Source: UBA5336 sp039818165 (GTDB lineage: Bacteria > Pseudomonadota > Alphaproteobacteria > Caulobacterales > Hyphomonadaceae). Taken from it: a stretch of DNA of 64,000 nucleotides. How positions within the stretch are numbered: position 1 is the stretch's first letter; each line of letters begins with the position of its first letter. The position numbers and the translations under genes were made by a program. The notes under the pieces are model-generated. The model did no database searches. It was not told the DNA's origin and worked only from the letters and a program-made list of their open reading frames with translations. The stretch is from positions 134,535-198,534 of the forward strand of contig JBCBUL010000003.1 of assembly GCA_039818165.1 (NCBI GenBank), given 5' to 3'. Shown piece after piece: positions 1 through 8,356 of the stretch.

Positions 1-1640
1 TTTTCGCACAGGATATGCGGCATACGTTTCTCGCGGGTTGCGAGCAGCGCCTGACCGAAACCGTCCAGCGCCAGCACAAGGCCGCGCTCGGCATCGCTCT
101 CGACACGGATGGCGCCGGCCGCGTGGCCATCTTCTTCGGCGCGCCGCAGAAGCGATTTGATCCGCACAGCCGCATATAGCAGATACGGACCCGTCTTCCC
201 TTCGAAACTGGTGAAGCGATCCAGGTCGAAGACATAGTTCGTGGTCCGCGTACTTTGCAAATCCGCAAAGCGCAGGGCCGCGAGCGCGACCGCTTTCGCG
301 ACAGACTGGCGCTCATCGGCATCCATATCCTCGGGCAGTTTGTCTGCAGCCTTGATCTTCCGCTCTGCCTCTTCCAATGCCATGGCATTGAGGTCTGCAA
401 GCCGGAGCACGCCGCCTTCGCGGGTCTTGAAGGGTTTGCCGTCTGGCCCGTTCACGGTGCCAAAGCCGATATGTTCGAGACGGTCCTGCGCGAACAATCC
501 CGCTTTGTCGGCCGCGCGATAGACCTGCACGAAATGCAGCGCCTGGCGTTGGTCGACCACGTAAAGCATACGCTCCGGCGGGGTTTCCATGCGCGTGCGG
601 TCCAGGATCGTGGCGAGGTCCGTGGTGTGATAGCCGGTGCCGCCACGGGAATTGACCAGCATGATCGGCGGCATGGCATTTTTCAGCTTCGTGGTGCCGT
701 CCTTGGCCTCAACGGGAACGTTTTCGCCTTCCAGGGCCACATCAATAATCCAGGCGCCATCATCTTCCTTGGCGAGGCCCTTGGCTTTGAACTCCTCGAC
801 AAGGTCCGGGATCAGATGATCCACGTCGCTCTCGCCCTTCCAGAGATCGAAAGAGACGTTGAGAAAGGCGTAGTCCTTTTTGAGGGCGGCAACTGATACA
901 TCAATGAAATGCTTCAACAGCGCGCGGTAGCCCGGCCGACCGGCCTGAAGCTCCGCGACGGCTTCCTGGCTCAATTGGTTGCGAGCCGTATCGGCCTTGG
1001 CCTTGGCACTGGCCTGGGGATAGAGGCGCCCAAGATCGTCAATCGTGACAGGCGGGTCCTCCGGGTACGGACCTGTGAACTCTGCATCAAAGTAGACGAG
1101 ATCCGGCTGCTCAGCCTCTAGCTCGGTGACGAGGTGACCCATCTGCAGGCCCCAATCACCGAGATGGGTATCGGACACAGTATCATCGCCGAGAAATCTC
1201 AGGACACGCTGCAACGTGTCGCCAATCAATGCTGACCGAAGGTGGCCCACATGCATCGGCTTGGCCACATTGGGCCCACCAAAATCAAGCAGTACCCGTT
1301 CGGGGTCGCCTGCTTTCTCAGCGCCCGCCATGGCGTTGGCGCGCACGTCCTCTGCGCGTTCGGCCAGAATGCCCGCCGTTACACGGATGTTGAGAAATCC
1401 TGGTCCAGCCACCTCGCAGCTTTCAACAGCCGGATGATCGACAACCTTCGCGGCAACGTCCTCTGCGATATCGCGCGGCTTACGATCCGCGGCCTTCGCC
1501 GCCCCCATGGCGCCATTACACTGGAAATCGGCCAGCTCCGGGCGGTCGGACCGGCGCACTGCCCCCCATTTGCGTTCCAGGCCAAGGCCTTCAAATGCAA
1601 CCGCGCACGCATCTGTCAGGATGCGGATCAAATCTGCCAT
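1..1640 (-). CDS. argS: Arginyl-tRNA synthetase, C-terminus cut by window start
   Basis: Class I aminoacyl-tRNA synthetase that charges tRNA-Arg in the cytoplasm. On the reverse strand the frame is open from the ATG at 1640 to the window edge (about 546 codons), so only the last part of the C-terminal anticodon-binding DALR domain is missing. The protein starts MADLIRIL. It carries the class I HIGH signature as PMHVGHLRSALIGD, preceded by GGPNVAKP, and the ArgRS-type KMSKS-equivalent loop reads FGTVNGPDGKPFKTREGG. A GGGAG ribosome-binding site lies just before the ATG. A lipoprotein gene ends 17 bases upstream on the same strand, so the two are probably co-transcribed. Identification is secure from motifs. 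Confidence 0.96.
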   Translation of the reverse strand, partial: MADLIRILTDACAVAFEGLGLERKWGAVRRSDRPELADFQCNGAMGAAKAADRKPRDIAEDVAAKVVDHPAVESCEVAGPGFLNIRVTAGILAERAEDVRANAMAGAEKAGDPERVLLDFGGPNVAKPMHVGHLRSALIGDTLQRVLRFLGDDTVSDTHLGDWGLQMGHLVTELEAEQPDLVYFDAEFTGPYPEDPPVTIDDLGRLYPQASAKAKADTARNQLSQEAVAELQAGRPGYRALLKHFIDVSVAALKKDYAFLNVSFDLWKGESDVDHLIPDLVEEFKAKGLAKEDDGAWIIDVALEGENVPVEAKDGTTKLKNAMPPIMLVNSRGGTGYHTTDLATILDRTRMETPPERMLYVVDQRQALHFVQVYRAADKAGLFAQDRLEHIGFGTVNGPDGKPFKTREGGVLRLADLNAMALEEAERKIKAADKLPEDMDADERQSVAKAVALAALRFADLQSTRTTNYVFDLDRFTSFEGKTGPYLLYAAVRIKSLLRRAEEDGHAAGAIRVESDAERGLVLALDGFGQALLATREKRMPHILCE

Positions 1641-1657
1641 GGCTTCGCTCCCGCGCC

Positions 1658-2224
1658 TCAGCCGCCCTGGGCATCAAGACGGAAGCGTTTGCCATCCCGA
1701 TTAAACTGGAGCTGCTCTTCCGTCAGTTCAAAACCGACGAGAATTTCAAAGTTGGCGCCTGAGATGGATTCGTCCGCGCGCGGAATCGTGATGCGAGACA
1801 CCGTCTCGGTGACCGCATCGACCTTGCCATCGGAAAAGTCGGCCTGGGTGGCAAAGCGTTCCTTGGCAAGCACGTTTCCATTCCGACGTGTGACGGCAAC
1901 CCAATAAGTGTAGACGTGCTGGTTATCGCTGGCATTCGGCCCCTTGCCAAAGGCAAAGTCCAGTTCCAGCTGGGCTTCGAGCGGGGCGTCGCTGACATAC
2001 CGGCAGAACAGGCGAACATCGGTAATCTCGCCGGTATAGGTGATGTTTCCGAAGTTCTCGCCATCTTCGAGTTTCACAACCCGCGCGCTTTCATAAAGCG
2101 AGGCCGCCGATGGGCATGGCCCTGCATTCTGGCGGGTATCAAGCGCATCTCTTAAGATGGTGTCGCAACCGGCGAGCATTGCTACGCCTGCAAGGGCCAT
2201 CAAGCCGGTGAAAACTCTGGACAT
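1658..2224 (-). CDS. Putative lipoprotein upstream of argS
   Basis: A small secreted lipoprotein of about 188 residues with no function I recognise. The N-terminus MSRVFTGLMALAGVAMLAGC is a lipoprotein signal peptide with an LAGC lipobox, so the mature protein should be lipidated at that Cys and sit in the periplasm or outer membrane. The rest is a beta-rich, acidic domain without membrane segments. The frame is also open from an ATG at 2254, ten codons upstream. I prefer 2224 because an AGAGG lies about 12 bases before it and the lipobox spacing is then normal. It is followed by argS with only 17 bases between, suggesting one transcript. It is divergent from ispH. Confidence 0.75.
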   Translation of the reverse strand: MSRVFTGLMALAGVAMLAGCDTILRDALDTRQNAGPCPSAASLYESARVVKLEDGENFGNITYTGEITDVRLFCRYVSDAPLEAQLELDFAFGKGPNASDNQHVYTYWVAVTRRNGNVLAKERFATQADFSDGKVDAVTETVSRITIPRADESISGANFEILVGFELTEEQLQFNRDGKRFRLDAQGG

Positions 2225-2362
2225 AAAGCTACGCATCCTCTTGCGGCGCCGCATGGGTGAGCGGTCTGCGGGGTGTCATCTGGGCGCCTATCCATGGCCC
2301 TCCCCGCCTCTTATATGCCATAGGGTGAGTCTGCAAAGTCACCCGGTGCAGGAGAGCCCCGA

Positions 2363-3310
2363 ATGCAAGCTGCAAAGCGTCCTCTGAAGCTGTTGCTCGC
2401 CGCTCCGCGCGGGTTCTGCGCAGGCGTGGACCGCGCCATCCAGATCGTAGAGGAAGCCCTCGGCAAATGGGGCGCGCCGGTCTATGTGCGCCACGAAATC
2501 GTACACAATGCCCATGTGGTCTCGCGGCTGGAAGCGCTCGGCGCTGTCTTTGTCGATGAACTCGACGAATGCCCAAACGACCGGCCGGTGATCTTCTCCG
2601 CCCATGGCGTGCCGAAATCGGTACCGGCCGAGGCCGCCGCGCGCGAGATGATCTATGTCGACGCCACCTGCCCGCTCGTTTCCAAAGTCCACGTGGAAGC
2701 CGAGCGCCACCACCGCGCAGGCAAGGAAATTGTGCTTATCGGCCATGCGGGTCACCCGGAAGTCGTCGGCACGATGGGCCAGTTGCCCGACGGCGCAATG
2801 ACACTGGTTGAAACGGTGGAGGACGCCGAAGCGTTCGCGCCGCGCGACGCAGCCAATATCGCCTTCTGCACCCAGACGACCCTGTCCGTGGACGACACCG
2901 CTGAAATCGTTGCCACGCTGCAGAAGCGCTTCCCTGAAATCGCCGCGCCCCACAAGGAAGACATTTGCTACGCGACCACCAACCGCCAGGAAGCGGTTAA
3001 GGCCATGGCGGGCGAGGCCGACCTTGTGCTCGTGATCGGCGCGGAAACCTCATCCAACTCCAAACGGCTGGTCGACGTCGCCCTGCGCGCCGGGGCGCGG
3101 GCGGCCCACCTGATCGCGAATGCGGAAAACATTCACTGGACATGGTTTGATGGGGTTGAAACCCTCGGCCTCACCGCCGGCGCCAGCGCCCCGGAAGACC
3201 TTGTGCAAGGGGTGATCATGGCCTGCGAGGCACGCTTCAACGCGACGGTCGAGGAAGTGACGGTGACCCGCGAAGACGTCGTCTTCAAGCTGCCGCGCGT
3301 ATTGGCTTGA
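2363..3310 (+). CDS. ispH: 4-hydroxy-3-methylbut-2-enyl diphosphate reductase
   Basis: Last enzyme of the MEP isoprenoid pathway, reducing HMBPP to IPP and DMAPP with an iron-sulfur cluster. The 315-residue protein has the three conserved cluster cysteines in family context: Cys19 in RGFCAGVDRAI, Cys103 in DATCPLV and Cys202 in DICYATTNRQ. It also has HEIVHN, FSAHGVP, GHAGHPEV and ETSSNSKRL, which line the substrate pocket in the family. A GGAG ribosome-binding site precedes the ATG. The gene stands alone, divergent from the lipoprotein-argS pair. The 242 bases after it, up to the next gene, hold no feature I can support. Confidence 0.97.
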   Translation: MQAAKRPLKLLLAAPRGFCAGVDRAIQIVEEALGKWGAPVYVRHEIVHNAHVVSRLEALGAVFVDELDECPNDRPVIFSAHGVPKSVPAEAAAREMIYVDATCPLVSKVHVEAERHHRAGKEIVLIGHAGHPEVVGTMGQLPDGAMTLVETVEDAEAFAPRDAANIAFCTQTTLSVDDTAEIVATLQKRFPEIAAPHKEDICYATTNRQEAVKAMAGEADLVLVIGAETSSNSKRLVDVALRAGARAAHLIANAENIHWTWFDGVETLGLTAGASAPEDLVQGVIMACEARFNATVEEVTVTREDVVFKLPRVLA

Positions 3311-3552
3311 CGTGCGCTCTAGTTGATACAGCCGCTTTTGGCCCATCTCAGACTGTCACCATCGGAGTAACGATTGGCTTAAGACGCCCTAAGTCGGTCA
3401 CTCACCAATCTTGCTTGAGCATAGAAGCGGGCACGTTTTGTGCTCCGGAGATGCCTACAGCTATGGGGCGAAGCTCATCTCGGGACTGGCCGGACGAAAC
3501 ACGTTCGCTGGCGCCAGCTTTCCGTTCATTCGAAACAAATGTGCGATGACGC

Positions 3553-4698
3553 TTAGGCAGCGATGAGGAGATCACGGATTGCCTGTCCAAACCCCGCGGT
3601 TCCATTCTGAGAGTTCGACAAAACGGCAACGGTTGTCTGTGTTCGCGGTGCGTGGATCAGATATGCGCTGAATCCGTCGATCAACCCGGAATGCGAATAG
3701 AACCGTTCGCCCGACTGAACCCAAGTGTTGATCCCCAGACCGTAACCAAACTCGGTCGTATTCTGCGGCCAAGCCTCAGCTGGCGCGTCTGACGCATCAT
3801 ACATTGCGTCTTGCACAAGCCGCCCGTCATTAACTCGAGCTTGAGTGACCATGTCCGACAGAGAGCTTGAGCTGAGGAGTTGGCCATGGAACAGCGCATC
3901 AGAGAAGGCGAGGATATCGTGGAGGTTGGACCTGTACCCTCCTGCAGCGAACGGCATGGGTGTTTCCGTCACAGGCTCACCACTGGGATAGTAACCTGTT
4001 GCCCAGTTCGACCCCATGTCGCCCGTCCGCTCAAGGATCATTCCAGATGCACCGCAACGGCTTAGCAATGCTCCATTGACCCAGTCTTCGTACTTTGTAC
4101 CTGCCACTTTCTCGATGATTTCGCCGAGAAGCACATATCCACTATTCGAATAGCTACGCATGGTACCCGGTTCAAAGAGAAAGGCATCGCGCATGCTTGC
4201 AAGAGCGCGGTGCGGTTCGGAACGGTCCATGAAATCCGCTGGAACGTCCGCGGGCAACCTGCCCCACCAGTTGGCCAGCCCCGATGTGTGGGCGAGAAGC
4301 TGCCGCACAGAAATTTCTTCAGCCCTTGGAAACTCCGGAAAAAATTGGTCGATGCTTCCATCCAATGACAGCTCCTCGCGTTCGGCGAGGTCAAGCACGG
4401 CTGCCGCGGTGATGGGTTTGGTGACCGAGGCTATTCGAAACTGAGTGGAGGTCGAGATGAGAGCTTCGCTGCCGACGCGTTCATGACCGTAATAGGCGCT
4501 CTTGCGAAAACCGGGAGCGCTCATGCCGACCGCTAGCCCGACGGCATCACCCTCATCAACGCGGGTCCTCGCAATCTCTGCCAGCGCAGAAAACCCAGTT
4601 TTTCGCCAAGTCGCGTCAGCATGACTGCGGGAGGCAATGCCCACCCCGAACACCCCAACAAGGCCTCCGAGTGTCATTCGCCGCGTTATCGACCTCAT
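3553..4698 (-). CDS. Serine hydrolase, beta-lactamase/class C (PBP4*-like) family
   Basis: An exported serine hydrolase of about 381 residues from the beta-lactamase/transpeptidase-like family, acting on an unknown peptide or ester. The catalytic Ser-x-x-Lys is SVTK at residues 91-94, the second motif is Tyr-Ser-Asn at 183-185, HTSG lies at about 137-140, and a His-Ser-Gly near the C-terminus stands in for KTG. The N-terminus has twin arginines (SITRRMTLGG) followed by a hydrophobic stretch, consistent with Tat export. The start is set by a GGAGG five bases before the ATG at 4698; an upstream in-frame ATG at 4713 lacks one. The gene is monocistronic. About 257 bases between it and divL show nothing notable. 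Confidence 0.88.
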   Translation of the reverse strand: MRSITRRMTLGGLVGVFGVGIASRSHADATWRKTGFSALAEIARTRVDEGDAVGLAVGMSAPGFRKSAYYGHERVGSEALISTSTQFRIASVTKPITAAAVLDLAEREELSLDGSIDQFFPEFPRAEEISVRQLLAHTSGLANWWGRLPADVPADFMDRSEPHRALASMRDAFLFEPGTMRSYSNSGYVLLGEIIEKVAGTKYEDWVNGALLSRCGASGMILERTGDMGSNWATGYYPSGEPVTETPMPFAAGGYRSNLHDILAFSDALFHGQLLSSSSLSDMVTQARVNDGRLVQDAMYDASDAPAEAWPQNTTEFGYGLGINTWVQSGERFYSHSGLIDGFSAYLIHAPRTQTTVAVLSNSQNGTAGFGQAIRDLLIAA

Positions 4699-4955
4699 AT
4701 GAACCTCCGGCATCTTTCGGCTGATTAAGGTCGTCTACCATATCGATGACTTTCCGGCCAAAATGAAGCGTCAGCCCTGTTGGGGCGCCGCTTCCACTAT
4801 CCTAAATCATTCTTCAGTGATCCGCCTCTGCCGAAAAGCATGAGCGGTGGGCACTTTATGCAAGCGTCCTTTTTTCGCCCCATCTACGTCACTCAAGCTT
4901 AGTGCGGGCCTGTCCACTACCGGCGATTTTCTGCCAGCCTTAGCAAACTTGGGCG

Positions 4956-7412
4956 CTAAGCCGCCCCAGCCTCGACCAGTTCTAGGGCCGGTTTGACCGC
5001 CTCTACATTCGCCACTACGGGGAGCCAACAAGTGACGATGGTGCCGCCTTCGGGGTTGTCCTTGATGCCGACATTTCCGCCGTGCAGGTCGATGAAGCGG
5101 TGCACCAAGGCGAGGCCAAGGCCGGCGCCGCGCTGGTCGCCGCTGGTGAAGCTGTCAAAGCTTGTCGCTCGGGTCTCCGGCGCCATGCCCTTGCCCGTAT
5201 CGGTGACGGTAATCGTGGCCATCTCACCCACGCGCTGGGCTGAGACCGTGATCTCGCCGCCCGCTTCGGTGAAGCGCAGGGCATTGGAGACGAGATTGAA
5301 GAGAACCTGACGCAGGCGGTGTTCATCGGCGCGGATCAAGCCAAGATTCTCGCCCAGCTCCGCATGGACGTGAACTTGCGTGTCGGACGCCTTGGTGACG
5401 ACCATTTCCACGGAGTCTTTCACAAGCTGGCCAAGCGGCACGTCTGAAAGGTCCAGATCAAGCCGGCCCGCTTCGATCATGGCGAGGTCGAGGATGTTCT
5501 CGATCAGCTTGGACAAATGGTCAGAGGCCTGGAGAATGGCAGAAACATAATCCGCCTGGCGGTCTGTCAGGTCGCCATGGCGCTGGCTTTCGAGGAATTC
5601 CGCATAGCCGAGGATCGTCGTCAGCGGGCTGCGCAGCTGGTAGCTGACATTCTGAACGAATTCGGTCTTGAGCCGGTCAGCCGCTTCAAACGCCTCGGCC
5701 CGCTCGCGCAGGGCGCTTTCCACCCGGCGCGTGGCCGTGACATCTGCCATGGCGATCAGCGTGTTCCCATCCGGCAGCGGATGGGTGAGGTAGGTCAGGA
5801 TTGAGCCATCGGAGCGCTTCATCTCGCCGGTCGTGGCCTGGCGCGCCTTGGCGCTCGGATCGGTAATGTGTCCCTTGATCTCGTCCCATGTCGCCGTGTC
5901 GTGGAACAGCGGCAGACACGACTCGATAACAGAGGAATAGTCCGGCTCGTTTTTCAGATCGTCCGGATTCAGCTTCCAGAGCTCTGCGAGGGCATGGTTC
6001 CAGAGCTTCAGGCGGCCATCGCTGCCAAACACGGCGCAGGCTTCATGGAGGCTGTCCAGGGTCGAGGTCTGGGTCTTGGCCATCGCCTTGAACTGCGTCT
6101 TCAGGTCCAGCTCAGTCGTGATGTCCTTGAAGAGCAGGAGCAGCCCGCCCATCGGGTGGCGCTGGCGCGTCACGCTCAACGTCTTCTTGCCGGGCAAGGA
6201 CCAAGTGTCTTCCTCAACCCCATCAATGTCGAGATAGTAGGCCAACTCATCGGCCCGCCAGGCGGCATAGTCCGTCCGCGCCGGAAGCTTGCGTTGCTCG
6301 CGGAGCCTGTCGAGCAATTGACCGTGCCCAGGCCCGTCGATCAGGAAGGCTTCGTCCAAATCCCACATTTCAGCAAAGGACCGGTTGTGGAAGATCAGCT
6401 TCCGGTCAGAGCCGAAGATCGCCACACCATCAGCCACATGGTTCAGCGTCTCGGCATGGGCTTTTTCCAGGCGGGCCAACTCTTCACGCGCGGCTTCCTG
6501 GGCCGACACATCCAGCGCCATGGCCCCTGCCCCACCATTGAGAGGGAAGGTCAGCACGCGCATGGCCCGGCGCTCACCGGCAATCGCCATGTGGCGCGTA
6601 TCGTCGATTTCGGTCCCGGTATCGTTTGTCTTGCGGGTCTGCTCGCCCGATTGGGCATCCAGGAAGGTTTGCTTTTCCAGCACTTTCTCGAGCGAGCCCG
6701 CCTCTACGGCGTCCACATAAGCCGGGTTTGCCCACAGCAGTTTGCCTGCACCGGACATCCGCCAGGCCGGGAATGGCGCCCGGTCCAGCATTTCCAGGAA
6801 TGCGAACGGATTGGCCGCCAGGATGCGGCGCATTTCTTCATGCTTGATGATTGTGCTTGAACTGGCGAGGTGGCGCGCCGTGGAGTCCGTCAGCCAGACG
6901 ATGACCCGAGCGCCTGCACCGGTTCGGCCGTCGGCTTCAATGAAACCACGCTGTTGTGTCGAGATGGTCAGAGAGAAAGACGTGCCATCTTCCATCAATT
7001 CGCGCAGGGCGATGCGAAGGGTCGTGTCGCGGCCCGAGGCGTCACGCGCCTCCAGATCAGCGAGCCCTTCGAGGATGGCCAATGCGGGGTCGTTGGAAAT
7101 GCCGTCATCGGTGTAGCGCAACAGCGTCGCAAAAGCCGCCTCAGACCCCATCAGCTCCGGCGTGCCGAGGCTTTCGACATCGCTCGCGTCCTGCGCGGCG
7201 CTATCCCAGACGAGCACAATCCCCGGATTGGCAGACAAGATAGAGCGCTGTTCGGCTAGCTCAGCCTCGAGATCGGACGAGCGGTCGCGGAAACGCTTCG
7301 CTGCGCCGCGCGCACCATCTGACACGCGAAGCGCCCAAAGCAGAGACGCCAGCGCCATCGCCGAGGCGCCCGCTGCAATCAGGAACGGGATCTGGTCGCC
7401 AGAAATTGCCAT
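4956..7412 (-). CDS. divL: DivL-type cell-cycle sensor kinase homologue (Tyr in place of His)
   Basis: A multi-PAS membrane-anchored kinase homologue of 818 residues. A membrane segment covers about residues 9-27. At least three PAS-like domains follow; the central ones contain APFPAWRMSGAGKLLWANPAY, HVADGVAIFGSDRKLIFHNRSF and EACAVFGSDGRLKLWNHAL. Then come a HisKA dimerisation domain and a HATPase domain with the N box (FNLVSNALRFT), the G1 box (DTGKGMA) and a GAGLGLALV box. The H-box reads FVQNVSYQLRSPLT, so the phospho-acceptor His is Tyr591 (codon 5642-5640). That substitution is the hallmark of Caulobacter DivL, which binds DivK-P and controls CckA and therefore CtrA. Role by homology: cell-cycle and polarity control. 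A CtrA-type box lies upstream. Confidence 0.9.
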   Translation of the reverse strand: MAISGDQIPFLIAAGASAMALASLLWALRVSDGARGAAKRFRDRSSDLEAELAEQRSILSANPGIVLVWDSAAQDASDVESLGTPELMGSEAAFATLLRYTDDGISNDPALAILEGLADLEARDASGRDTTLRIALRELMEDGTSFSLTISTQQRGFIEADGRTGAGARVIVWLTDSTARHLASSSTIIKHEEMRRILAANPFAFLEMLDRAPFPAWRMSGAGKLLWANPAYVDAVEAGSLEKVLEKQTFLDAQSGEQTRKTNDTGTEIDDTRHMAIAGERRAMRVLTFPLNGGAGAMALDVSAQEAAREELARLEKAHAETLNHVADGVAIFGSDRKLIFHNRSFAEMWDLDEAFLIDGPGHGQLLDRLREQRKLPARTDYAAWRADELAYYLDIDGVEEDTWSLPGKKTLSVTRQRHPMGGLLLLFKDITTELDLKTQFKAMAKTQTSTLDSLHEACAVFGSDGRLKLWNHALAELWKLNPDDLKNEPDYSSVIESCLPLFHDTATWDEIKGHITDPSAKARQATTGEMKRSDGSILTYLTHPLPDGNTLIAMADVTATRRVESALRERAEAFEAADRLKTEFVQNVSYQLRSPLTTILGYAEFLESQRHGDLTDRQADYVSAILQASDHLSKLIENILDLAMIEAGRLDLDLSDVPLGQLVKDSVEMVVTKASDTQVHVHAELGENLGLIRADEHRLRQVLFNLVSNALRFTEAGGEITVSAQRVGEMATITVTDTGKGMAPETRATSFDSFTSGDQRGAGLGLALVHRFIDLHGGNVGIKDNPEGGTIVTCWLPVVANVEAVKPALELVEAGAA

Positions 7413-7495
7413 CGCCGCACCGCCTTTTCTGTCGCGATCCGCGAATCTTCGGATCGCCTACGCTTAATACCAATTAACCGATTGCGCCGATTGCG

Positions 7496-7511
7496 TTAAC
7501 CAGCACTTAAC
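7496..7511. promoter_or_regulatory. Full CtrA-type binding box between divL and the DUF937 gene
   Basis: The sequence is TTAA, seven bases (CCAGCAC), then TTAAC, an exact match to the CtrA consensus TTAA-N7-TTAA(C). It sits in the 191-base divergent region, 84 bases upstream of the divL start and 93 bases upstream of the DUF937 start. A GANTC methylation site (GAATC, 7443-7447) lies between the box and divL. The match is seen directly; binding is inferred. Confidence 0.6.
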
Positions 7512-7603
7512 AGATGCCTCCATGCGAGAATTCCACATTGGGCCTTTACACCGCCCCGCCCGGCGCGCGACGATAGCGTTAACGTTGCATTGGGAGAGCA
7601 ATT

Positions 7604-8281
7604 ATGGCGGGTGTGAACCTTCTCGAAATGATCATGAATGCGCAGGGTGGCGCAACAAAACAGCAATTGGGTCAACAGCTTGGCCTGAATGAAGACCAGA
7701 CCGGCGCCGCGCTGAAAGCGCTGTTGCCGGCTCTGTCTGCGGGCCTCAAGGCCAACACGGCCAAGCCCGGCGGAATCGAAGCTCTGCTCGGTGCGCTGCA
7801 AAATGGCCAGCATGAGCAATATCTTGACCAGCCAGAGGTGCTGTCCCGCCCGGAAACCATTCAGGACGGAAATGCCATCCTAGGCCACCTTCTTGGATCG
7901 AAAGACATGTCCCGCGCCGTGGCCAGCCGCGCATCGGAGAAAACCGGCATCAGTGATCAGGTTCTGAAGATGGCTTTGCCGATGGTGGCATCCATGGTGA
8001 TGGGCTCGCTCTCCAAACAGACAAAAGACCCCAATATCGCGGGACAACTCATGGGAATGCTTGGCGGCGGTCAGCCCCAACCACCCCAGAGTTCCAGCTC
8101 TGGCGGCGGACTTCTGGGCGGATTGCTCGGCGCGGTTATGGGTGGCGGAAACAAGCAGCAACCGGCCCAGGCCCAGCAGGGCGGCGGCATGATGGGTATG
8201 CTCGGTAACCTGCTGGACAGCGACAATGATGGATCCGCTGTCGACGACATTTTCGACATGGTCATGAAACAACGCCGCTAG
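7604..8281 (+). CDS. DUF937 domain protein
   Basis: A 225-residue cytoplasmic-looking protein of the DUF937 type, with no signal peptide or clear membrane segment. The N-terminal 150 residues are helical and contain the family pattern: a short winged-helix-like part (LGQQLGLNEDQTGAALKALLPAL), then GIEALLGAL, then an Ala/Met-rich helix (KMALPMVASMVMGSL). The C-terminal third is a low-complexity Gly/Gln/Met-rich linker (GGGLLGGLLGAVMGGG) ending in a short conserved-looking tail (LLDSDNDGSAVDDIFDMVMK). A GGGAGAG ribosome-binding site precedes the ATG. It is divergent from divL and shares that control region, and is followed by the DUF900 hydrolase gene. The molecular function of DUF937 proteins is not known to me. 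Confidence 0.82.
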   Translation: MAGVNLLEMIMNAQGGATKQQLGQQLGLNEDQTGAALKALLPALSAGLKANTAKPGGIEALLGALQNGQHEQYLDQPEVLSRPETIQDGNAILGHLLGSKDMSRAVASRASEKTGISDQVLKMALPMVASMVMGSLSKQTKDPNIAGQLMGMLGGGQPQPPQSSSSGGGLLGGLLGAVMGGGNKQQPAQAQQGGGMMGMLGNLLDSDNDGSAVDDIFDMVMKQRR

Positions 8282-8356
8282 CCACAAAAGGGTAGCGTCC
8301 TGGAGTGTGGGCTGCCATAGCGGGAGCGAGGCAGACTCAACGCGTTGGGGAATATC

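Noticed and set aside
3307..3549. 80-codon ORF after ispH
   Set aside because: No start signal, no recognisable features, and it begins inside the ispH stop region.
5868..6860. Long plus-strand ORF of 330 codons antisense to divL
   Set aside because: It mirrors the third-position bias of the GC-rich divL frame, has no ribosome-binding site and shows no recognisable domain.
7464..7477. Second CtrA box candidate TTAA-N6-TTAA in the divL control region
   Set aside because: The spacing is six rather than seven bases, so I do not count it as a full site, although it could be a weak one.
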